A stretch of DNA of 12,396 nucleotides, taken from positions 1 through 12,396 of the forward strand of contig JAHJDU010000542.1 of the NCBI GenBank assembly GCA_018812385.1, in the 5' to 3' direction. This document shows positions 7,857 to 12,396 of the stretch, one piece after another. This DNA comes from Pseudomonadota bacterium (lineage in GTDB: Bacteria; Desulfobacterota; Desulfobacteria; Desulfobacterales; Desulfobacteraceae). The notes beneath the pieces are model-generated. The model was not told the DNA's origin, did no database searches, and saw nothing but the letters and a program-made list of their open reading frames with translations. The first letter of the stretch is position 1; each line of letters begins with the position of its first letter. Position numbers and translations under genes: made by a program.

Positions 7857-8063
7857 TTGAAGGTCAGGATTAAATTATTTGGTACACTGGGCCAGGATTT
7901 TCCAGGGTATGATTCTTTAAAAGGCATGGTTGTGAATATTCCGGATGAGCCAAGAGTCAAAGATCTTCTTGCTCATCTGGGTATTCCAAAGACAAAGGGC
8001 TTATTTGTGACCATGGACAATACCATTGCTAAACCTTCAGATAAGCTGATCCACAAGCCGTGA
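7857..8063 (+). pseudogene. 3'-truncated MoaD/ThiS-like sulfur-carrier gene
   Basis: The first 64 or so residues match the ubiquitin-like MoaD group found next to AOR genes: MKVRIKLFGTLGQ, LAHLGIPKTKGLFVTMD, then PSDKL. Intact members run on through a 'dGd.v.if' strand to a C-terminal Gly-Gly, which is adenylated and thiocarboxylated to donate dithiolene sulfur. Here the match stops after DKL at 8048, and the frame ends four codons later (IHKP, TGA). The last strand and the Gly-Gly are gone, so the product cannot carry sulfur. The start is TTG at 7857, with only a weak GGATGA site, 14 bases after the AOR stop. From 8043 the DNA belongs to an opposing mttB-like gene. A housekeeping MoaD elsewhere may substitute. 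Confidence 0.8.
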
Positions 8064-8327
8064 TACATCATAGAGATCCTTAAGGGTTGTAGGTCTGACT
8101 TTCCCTGTTTCCAGGTCCAGAATCTTGATGGCGGCGCCCCCGGTTCCCAGATGGACTCTATTTTCGGTCAAATGAAGATCGTTTTTTGGATCATGACCAC
8201 AAAGGACAACTTTTTCAGGTGCTTTTGCCACCTGTTCAAGAATCTTCAGTGAAGCTTCATGAACTATTTCTATTTGTTCCCGTGACAAGGGACAATATTG
8301 GCCGCCCTGTAAACCCATTAAATTCAT
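8037..8327 (-). pseudogene. 5' fragment of an MttB-family (trimethylamine/betaine-type) methyltransferase gene
   Basis: Read on the minus strand, 96 codons start at the ATG at 8327 behind GGAGG with a 5-base spacer. They match the N-terminus of MttB-family corrinoid methyltransferases: PLSREQIEIVHEASLKILE, then KAPEKVVLCGHDPKNDLHL, GTGGAAIKILDLETG and RLVDQL. Intact members have nearly 500 residues and continue with a '.NI.ff' block and a TIM barrel. Here the match stops at QL (8043) and the frame closes at 8037. About 40 residues normally lying between 'ILEEVG' and the 'AKAP' block are also missing in frame, because ILEQV runs directly into AKAP. The fragment therefore has two lesions and cannot be active. 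Whether the parent was a pyrrolysine TMA enzyme or a non-pyrrolysine betaine type cannot be judged, because that region is absent. Confidence 0.78.
8043..8048. other. Rearrangement junction at a 6-bp microhomology (moaD-like / mttB-like)
   Basis: AAGCTG at 8043-8048 encodes Lys-Leu of the moaD-like frame (+) and, on the other strand, Gln-Leu of the mttB-like frame. Family similarity of the two convergent genes ends on either side of these six bases. One deletion between two convergent genes would produce this. An assembly chimera would look the same. Confidence 0.6.
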
Positions 8328-8424
8328 TATACCCTCCATGATGTTTAGTAAAAGCAAAAGAGCAGAGCTGACATTAACCACATCAAGAAATCGAAACAGG
8401 CCCCTTTGTTTATAATAACATAAA

Positions 8425-8496
8425 TTATAGTTCTTTGGCTCTTTTTACAAGCAATGATGTGCAATTTTTAATATTATCAGTTTTTGTTTCAGGCAT
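8425..8496 (-). pseudogene. Short minus-strand ORF with strong ribosome site, possible gene remnant
   Basis: On the minus strand AAAGGAGAAAAC precedes an ATG at 8496 and a 23-codon frame beginning MPETKTDNIK and ending in TAA at 8425. The ribosome site is as good as any in the window. The frame points towards the mttB fragment, whose start lies about 100 bases further on. Its product matches nothing I recognise. It may be the surviving 5' end of a gene upstream of mttB, or a leader peptide. Confidence 0.3.
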
Positions 8497-8511
8497 GTTT
8501 TCTCCTTTATC

Positions 8512-8523
8512 ATGGTTTACCAT
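8512..8523. repeat. 12-bp dyad upstream of the minus-strand ORF
   Basis: ATGGT at 8512-8516 and ACCAT at 8519-8523 form a short perfect inverted repeat with a 2-base centre. It lies just upstream of the strong minus-strand ribosome site at 8501-8508. It could be an operator, but a dyad this short may be chance. Confidence 0.2.
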
Positions 8524-8725
8524 TGAAAAAGTATTTAAAGTGTCTTGCTGAAATGTAAAAATCATAAAGGACTTATAATTATTGAAAAGTAGCTGTTCCG
8601 GTTATTTTAGAAGTTTAATCACCATTTATGTTGCCGGTTTATTTTGTTGCGAGTTTACCCTGCTTGATCCCGCGTACCCCGCCCTTTTTTGAAAATAGCG
8701 GGTTCTCACAGTTATATTCCCCAGT

Positions 8726-8945
8726 CTTTTTGAATCATAAATGTCAGGGTTAGAGCTTGGTAGGGACGGGTCCAAAATAGGTTATAGGCTTTTTATTTCC
8801 ATAAAGAGTATTTTCAATCTGAAAATTAGATGAGGCTATCCAAATGCTTCACAGCACTACTCTGTCCAAGCAAAAAGCTCGGACGTTCCGTTTGTGTGAC
8901 TGAACAGCACAGTCCCGATTTTTGTGGAATAGCCTTTTTGAATCA
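8726..8945. repeat. 12-bp direct repeat pair CTTTTTGAATCA
   Basis: CTTTTTGAATCA occurs at 8726-8737 and again at 8934-8945, both on the + strand and 208 bases apart. The second copy overlaps the T-run after the long stem ending at 8935. The pair brackets the candidate structured RNA. A duplication scar or a shared terminator-like tail are possibilities. Confidence 0.35.
8833..8940 (+). ncRNA. Candidate structured RNA, multi-branched fold ending in a T-run
   Basis: AGGCTAT (8833-8839) pairs perfectly with ATAGCCT (8929-8935), which is followed by TTTTG. Within the enclosed 89 bases, GTCC-A-AGC (8864-8871) pairs with GCT-C-GGAC (8877-8884) around AAAAA. GACTG (8898-8902) pairs with CAGTC (8910-8914) around a 7-base loop. 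The result is a closed outer stem with at least two internal hairpins and a terminator-like end. It is not a tRNA, because 14 bases separate the last hairpin from the outer stem and there is no T-loop consensus. It fits no RNA family I know. Only computed folding and covariation could establish it. Confidence 0.3.
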
Positions 8946-9113
8946 AGTCAAGCAAATGCCCTTGGCCCTGCTGTAAATACCAGTTCCAGGAGTGCTTTCA
9001 TATTTTAATCTATACAGGAAATTGACTATTTGTAATGGAATTTGCAGACCACATTTCCGATAAAGATAGCAACAGTCCTTTTTAATCCGATATCGTACAA
9101 GACAAGAATTTGC

Positions 9114-9129
9114 TTTTTTTAAAAAAAAA
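9114..9129. repeat. T7A9 tract upstream of the regulator gene
   Basis: Seven T (9114-9120) run directly into nine A (9121-9129), about 95 bases before the regulator ATG. Such tracts are rigid or bent and can form a small A/T hairpin. They are also prone to length slippage and sequencing error. It may act as an upstream promoter element. Confidence 0.4.
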
Positions 9130-9144
9130 GGATAAAGAAAATAA

Positions 9145-9171
9145 TTGTACGGGAAAATGGAATCGTATAAA
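9145..9171 (+). promoter_or_regulatory. Weak sigma-70-like promoter candidate for the sigma-54 activator
   Basis: TATAAA at 9166-9171 is a good -10 element. The best -35, TTGTAC at 9145-9150, is poor and spaced only 15 bases away. The T7A9 tract lies just upstream. The start would be near 9178, about 45 bases before the ATG. This is a tentative call. Confidence 0.22.
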
Positions 9172-9223
9172 TGTTTTAATTTTTCAAAGAAACAGAGTGA
9201 AAATTTACTATAGGAATCTTGAC

Positions 9224-11146
9224 ATGTCAGCAAGAGCAATCCCTGATCCAATAACCCTTCGAAAAGAGATCAAAGATTCCCATGAACGGTGCAGGCAATA
9301 CGGCGTTAATCCAGAAGACAAGGGCAGTAAGACTCAGAAATGCCTCGATTCTGGTGAACTGTCCCGACGTCTGGCAGATAACCGACAGTTTCTGAACATT
9401 GCCGGCGCTCAGATGGAGGAGCTTTACCAGTTTGTTGCAGGGGCCGGGTTTGTGGTCAATATTACAGACAGGGACGGTTATATCCTTCAAATGGTAGGTG
9501 ATCCCTATCTGCTAAAAAAAATGGCGGCCGGGAACTGTTCTCCTGGTTACCGCTGGACTGAAAAAGATGTGGGGACCAGTGTTATCAGTTTATCCCTTGC
9601 ACGTGGCATTCCAGTCCAGATTAATGATGACGAGCATTTTTGCCGGCGTGGCTACGGGTCTACCTGTTCGGCATCCCCCGTGTTTGATCTCAATGGTCAG
9701 ATCCTGGGTATTATCGCAATGTCAGGGAATGCTAAAAAGGTGCATCCCCATACGCTCGGCATGGTAATCACGGCAGCCAGTGCCATCGAAAATCAGTTGA
9801 GGATTCAAAAGACGTCAAACGAATTACAACTCAAAAATAATTATATGGAAGCCATCATTGATTCCATTGACAGTGGGGTCATGGCCGTTAACAGAAACGG
9901 TATTGTCAACCAGGTCAACAGCCGTGGCCGTCAGATCTTTCATTGGGAAGCCTCTTTGGAAGGAAAACCTCAAGAGACTTTCTTTGGCAAGCAGATTGTC
10001 ATAGAGGACCTGATGCAGCCGGGGTTCGAGTTTGTGGATCGGGAAGTGGTCATCCGAGGCCCTTTAAAGGCGATTCAGCTAATCTGCACGGTAAGGCCCA
10101 TTTTTGACACCAAAGAAAAGATGCATGGGACGATAATTATTTTCAATGAGATCAACCGAATCCGGAAACTGGTCAATGATATGGCTGGCTTACTTGCCCG
10201 TTTTACGTTTAAAAACATTATCGGGAACAGTTCCGCCATCCGGGAGACACGGAAAATAGCCATGATAGCTGCTCCGCAACATTCCACAGTTCTTCTCCTG
10301 GGAGAGACCGGAACAGGAAAGGAACTTTTTGCTCAGGCCATACACAATCACAGCGAGCGCCGCAACCATTCCTTTATAGCTATCAATTGCGGGGCCATTC
10401 CCAGGGAACTTTTGGAAACCGAGCTGTTCGGATATGCCGGGGGGACTTTTACAGGCGCGTTAAAAAAGGGGAGGCCGGGAAAATTCGAACTGGCTGACGG
10501 TGGCACCATTTTCCTGGACGAGATCGGGGATATGCCCATGGACATGCAGATAAAGATTCTTAGGGTTCTCCAGACCAGAGAGGTGGTAAGAATCGGTGAG
10601 CACAAGCCCATACTGGTGGATGTACGTATCATCGCTGCGACCCATGCTGATTTGAAAAAGGCGGTGTCATTGAAGAATTTCAGAGAGGACCTTTTCTACC
10701 GCCTTAATGTGTTTCCCATCTCTATCCCACCCCTGCGTGACCGGTCCGAAGATATTCTCCTTCTTGCCAACTATTTTCTGAACCGTTGTTCCGTAGTAAT
10801 GGCAAAACAGGGTGTCAGTTTTTCCAGGGAGGCTGAAGCTGCTATGGAAAGCTACCCATGGCCCGGTAATGTCCGGGAGCTTGAAAACGTGATCGAGCGG
10901 GCTGTCAACCTGGTAGATAATAACAGGATTCTGCCGGAGAACCTGGGACTGGAGAACCTGGAGCCTTCAAATGTAAGGCTTACCGGCTCCCGTCTTTCTG
11001 AACTTGAAAAAAAGGTAATCCTGGAGACTCTTGAAGACTATGATTTTAATTTTTCCAAATCATCTGGGGTTTTAGGCATCTCCCGGGCGACGCTCTATAA
11101 CAAGATAAAAAAATACCGCTTACCGACTGGTCGACAAACAGTCTAA
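9224..11146 (+). CDS. AcoR-type sigma-54-dependent transcriptional activator (GAF-PAS-AAA+-Fis)
   Basis: The 640-residue protein is a bacterial enhancer-binding protein that remodels sigma-54 RNA polymerase with ATP. An AcoR-like GAF sensor spans about residues 60-200 (YRWTEKDVGTS, then EHFCRRGYGSTCSASPV). A PAS-like domain spans about 210-320 (AIIDSIDSGVMAVNRNGIV). The AAA+ domain spans about 327-560, with Walker A GETGTGKE (360-367), Walker B IFLDE (Asp432, Glu433) and the sigma-54 contact loop GTFTGA (407-412). A Fis-type helix-turn-helix closes the protein (GISRATLYNKIKKYRL). The contact loop is usually GAFTGA; Thr408 replaces Ala. The ATG at 9224 follows AGGA with eight bases' spacing. 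Residues encoded upstream in the open frame look non-coding. The stop lies inside a 36-base palindrome. It most likely controls the binding-protein gene at 11481 in response to a small molecule sensed by GAF or PAS (inference). Confidence 0.92.
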   Translation: MSARAIPDPITLRKEIKDSHERCRQYGVNPEDKGSKTQKCLDSGELSRRLADNRQFLNIAGAQMEELYQFVAGAGFVVNITDRDGYILQMVGDPYLLKKMAAGNCSPGYRWTEKDVGTSVISLSLARGIPVQINDDEHFCRRGYGSTCSASPVFDLNGQILGIIAMSGNAKKVHPHTLGMVITAASAIENQLRIQKTSNELQLKNNYMEAIIDSIDSGVMAVNRNGIVNQVNSRGRQIFHWEASLEGKPQETFFGKQIVIEDLMQPGFEFVDREVVIRGPLKAIQLICTVRPIFDTKEKMHGTIIIFNEINRIRKLVNDMAGLLARFTFKNIIGNSSAIRETRKIAMIAAPQHSTVLLLGETGTGKELFAQAIHNHSERRNHSFIAINCGAIPRELLETELFGYAGGTFTGALKKGRPGKFELADGGTIFLDEIGDMPMDMQIKILRVLQTREVVRIGEHKPILVDVRIIAATHADLKKAVSLKNFREDLFYRLNVFPISIPPLRDRSEDILLLANYFLNRCSVVMAKQGVSFSREAEAAMESYPWPGNVRELENVIERAVNLVDNNRILPENLGLENLEPSNVRLTGSRLSELEKKVILETLEDYDFNFSKSSGVLGISRATLYNKIKKYRLPTGRQTV

Positions 11147-11174
11147 TTTTTATACATGTATAAAAATTAGACTG
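11139..11174. repeat. Perfect 36-bp palindrome overlapping the regulator stop codon
   Basis: The 16-base arm CAGTCTAATTTTTATA (11139-11154) and its exact complement (11159-11174) flank a self-complementary CATG centre, so all 36 bases form one perfect palindrome. It contains the regulator's TAA (11144-11146). A second GACTG at 11125-11129 could instead pair with CAGTC at 11139-11143, and a CGAC-TG-GTCG dyad lies at 11124-11133. The stem is AT-rich with no T-run after it, so a protein-binding site or mRNA 3' stem is as likely as a terminator. An imperfect ATAACA/TGTTAT hairpin follows at 11180-11202. Confidence 0.7.
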
Positions 11175-11226
11175 CGACAATAACATATTGAAATATTGTT
11201 ATAAACAACTGAGTAACCTCTCAAAC

Positions 11227-11243
11227 TGTCAAATATTTAGACA
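11227..11243. promoter_or_regulatory. TGTC/GACA dyad, candidate enhancer site
   Basis: TGTCAAATATTTAGACA is a nearly perfect 17-base inverted repeat, with TGTC and GACA arms and a palindromic AAATATTT core. It lies about 125 bases before the -24/-12-like element at 11354, a usual distance for sites bound by sigma-54 activators. Its TTAGAC half-site also occurs in both arms of the palindrome at 11139-11174. Binding by the adjacent regulator is inferred. Confidence 0.4.
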
Positions 11244-11277
11244 ATGAGCCATGTTTTATTATACCACCGCCTTTCCC

Positions 11278-11342
11278 TTGGCAAGAGCTGAATAAACAGG
11301 AGTATACATTGGTTTAAATTTTTTTAGTCCTGCTCCTGCCAA
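11278..11342. repeat. Long-spaced inverted repeat TTGGCAAGAG / CTCCTGCCAA
   Basis: TTGGCAAGAG (11278-11287) and CTCCTGCCAA (11333-11342) are complementary in 9 of 10 positions, 45 bases apart. CAGGAG at 11297-11302 also complements CTCCTG at 11333-11338. They sit between the dyad and the sigma-54-like element. They could be operator half-sites or a leader stem. Confidence 0.3.
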
Positions 11343-11353
11343 TTATTTCAGGC

Positions 11354-11368
11354 TGGCATGTATCTTGA
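11354..11368 (+). promoter_or_regulatory. Sigma-54 (-24/-12)-like promoter
   Basis: TGGCATGTATCTTGA matches the sigma-54 consensus TGGCACG-N4-TTGC with correct spacing. Mismatches are T for C inside the -24 block and A for C in the -12 GC dinucleotide, which is normally well conserved. It lies downstream of a sigma-54 activator gene and about 110 bases before the binding-protein ATG. The start would be near 11380. The -12 mismatch lowers confidence. Confidence 0.4.
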
Positions 11369-11480
11369 AAGTTTAATTTTGAATCAGTAAATCAAACCCA
11401 TAACCCATTTTGGGGATGGGGGAATTTGTGTGGCAGGAATTGTAGCTGTCAACTATCGTTTATGAAAGGAGATCACTGAC

Positions 11481-12396
11481 ATGTTCAACAATCAAATTGG
11501 TAGACGTGAATTTTTAAAAATTACTGGAGGTACCATCGGGGCGTCCATACTTGCAGGACCGGGAGCGCTATTTGCCGCACCTGCACCCGGAGCCTTGGTT
11601 ATTCCCATGAAAATTTTGACAGCCACTGCCACCATGGACCCGGTTCGGCCTGAGGTGGCGAGGGTGTGTGCCGAGGCATTCAAGAAAATTGGATGGGATG
11701 TGGCCGCCAACCCCGTAGATTATAACCAGAATGTCCAGAAAGTGGTCATGGAACATGATTACGACATGTGGTTTGTAATGCTCTCCGGGTCCGAACTCAG
11801 GATTGATCCCAATGTATTTCTTTACCATATGCATCACTCCTCCCAGTTCAAAAAAGGCGGATACAACTGGGAAGGTTTCTCCGATCCCGAAGTGGACAGA
11901 CTAGTGGAAGCCCAGCAAAAAGAGATGGACATTGAAAAAAGACAGCAGATTGTAAATGAAGCCCAGGTACTCTGCCATGAGGTCCAGAGCAATAACGTTA
12001 TTGCCTATATGCAGATGACCACAGTTTACCGGTCCGACAGAATCAAGAACGTTGTCCCCATGCTTGGGGAAGGGACAGGCAGCTTCTGGACCGATATTAA
12101 TATGGAAGTAATTAAGGGTGACGGCTATGTCAGGACGGCAAGGGCCACTCCCCTAAAAAAACTGAATCCTGTTGCGTCAAAGGATACTAGTGAGTTTATG
12201 GAACTCAGGATGATCTATGATACACTTTTCAGGATTGGTCCTGATGGTTCTCCCATGCCATGGGCAGCCGAATCCCACAAAATGCTGGATCCTACCACTA
12301 TTGATCTGACAATACGAAAAAATATGAAATGGCATGATGGCGAACCCCTTACAGCCGAAGACGTAAAATTCACATTTGATTACAGCACCAAATGGA
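11481..12396 (+). CDS. Tat-exported ABC family 5 substrate-binding protein with permuted or tandem domain order (partial, runs off window)
   Basis: An open frame of 305 codons starts at an ATG behind AAAGGAGAT and reaches the window edge without a stop. GRREFLK at residues 7-13 plus a hydrophobic stretch is a twin-arginine signal, implying folded export to the periplasm. Residues about 38-205 resemble the C-terminal half of peptide/nickel-type (SBP_bac_5) receptors: DYDMWFVMLSG, then DPNVFLYHMH, GFSDPEVDRLVEAQQ and KRQQIVNEAQ. Residues about 213-305 then resemble the N-terminal start of the same family: LNPVASKD, IYDTLFRIGPDGSPMPW AAES and KWHDGEPLTAEDVKFTFD. The order is thus reversed, either a circular permutation or a partial copy fused before a full one. 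The frame is continuous, which argues against simple decay. It would work with ABC permeases lying beyond the window, and the upstream sigma-54-like site suggests control by the preceding regulator. Confidence 0.85.
   Translation, partial: MFNNQIGRREFLKITGGTIGASILAGPGALFAAPAPGALVIPMKILTATATMDPVRPEVARVCAEAFKKIGWDVAANPVDYNQNVQKVVMEHDYDMWFVMLSGSELRIDPNVFLYHMHHSSQFKKGGYNWEGFSDPEVDRLVEAQQKEMDIEKRQQIVNEAQVLCHEVQSNNVIAYMQMTTVYRSDRIKNVVPMLGEGTGSFWTDINMEVIKGDGYVRTARATPLKKLNPVASKDTSEFMELRMIYDTLFRIGPDGSPMPWAAESHKMLDPTTIDLTIRKNMKWHDGEPLTAEDVKFTFDYSTKW

Larger units (their letters stand above)
8328..9223. other. Intergenic region of about 900 bp without a convincing gene
   Basis: This AT-rich stretch separates the mttB fragment from the sigma-54 regulator gene. 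It contains a 23-codon minus-strand ORF with a strong ribosome site (8425-8496), a 12-base dyad at 8512-8523, an imperfect repeat of CCGGTT-TATTTT (8598 and 8634), a small stem of CCCGC with GCGGG (about 8677-8705), a candidate structured RNA (8833-8940), a 12-base direct repeat and a T7A9 tract (9114-9129). Longer open frames, including one of 102 codons on the minus strand at 8943-9251 and one of 48 codons at 8830-8976, have low-complexity or unrecognisable products and no ribosome sites. Given the nearby gene fragments, it may be decayed DNA. Confidence 0.6.

Noticed and set aside
6050..8063. Benzoyl-CoA reductase BamB or glyceraldehyde-3-phosphate ferredoxin oxidoreductase as identity of the AOR
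   Set aside because: No Bam partner subunits are nearby, and all four cluster cysteines and DxxGLC fit the general AOR pattern. Subfamily cannot be fixed further by eye.
1562..8673. GCTTGATCCCGC present at 1562-1573 and 8662-8673
   Set aside because: Several 12-base matches are expected by chance in 12 kb, and the flanks do not match.
8833..8935. tRNA (possibly tRNA-Sec or tRNA-Pyl) because of the 7-bp closing stem and a 5-bp stem with 7-base loop
   Set aside because: The T-arm-like hairpin is 14 bases from the closing stem, no T-loop consensus or CCA is present, and there is no anticodon arm at the right place.
8830..8976. 48-codon + strand ORF over the structured region
   Set aside because: No ribosome site, no recognisable product, and open frames of this length occur often by chance.
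8943..9251. 102-codon minus-strand ORF
   Set aside because: The product is an aromatic- and Cys-rich AT artefact with no ribosome site, and it overlaps the regulator start.

Overview
The window looks like chromosome from an anaerobic, probably sulfate-reducing Desulfobacterota-type bacterium. This is inferred from the gene mix: a tungsten-type aldehyde:ferredoxin oxidoreductase (AOR), an MttB-family methyltransferase remnant, a TRAP transporter, a UbiD decarboxylase and an AcoR-type sigma-54 activator. No rRNA or other phylogenetic marker is present, so the assignment is soft. I see no rRNA, tRNA, CRISPR array, transposase or phage gene.

Layout. (1) 66-1424: an AT-rich ubiD-family gene with its own plausible sigma-70 promoter. 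(2) 1617-8063, all on the + strand and tightly spaced: class III aminotransferase, three TRAP genes (dctP, dctQ, dctM), a 25-codon ORF overlapping both its neighbours, a W-type AOR, and a moaD-like sulfur-carrier gene that has lost its 3' end. (3) 8037-8327, minus strand: the 5' end of an mttB-like gene, fused tail-to-tail with the broken moaD at a 6-bp microhomology. (4) 8328-9223: about 900 bp with no convincing gene. It holds a short minus-strand ORF with a strong Shine-Dalgarno, a candidate structured RNA and a 12-bp direct repeat. (5) 9224-11146: a GAF-PAS-AAA+-Fis sigma-54 activator. (6) 11139-11480: a regulatory region with a perfect 36-bp palindrome, a TGTC/GACA dyad, a longer inverted repeat and a -24/-12-like element. 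(7) 11481 to the window end: a Tat-exported family 5 (peptide/nickel type) ABC substrate-binding protein. Its order is unusual: a C-terminal-half-like segment comes before the canonical N-terminal segment.

How the genes may work together (inference). The TRAP system would import a small organic solute. The aminotransferase would turn its primary amine into an aldehyde. The AOR would oxidise the aldehyde to a carboxylate and reduce ferredoxin. The moaD-like protein normally supplies pterin-dithiolene sulfur for such an AOR, but here it lacks the C-terminal Gly-Gly. The sigma-54 activator probably drives the downstream ABC transporter gene. The most unusual points are the permuted or tandem binding protein, the double-truncation junction, and the 25-codon ORF coupled to both dctM and the AOR gene.
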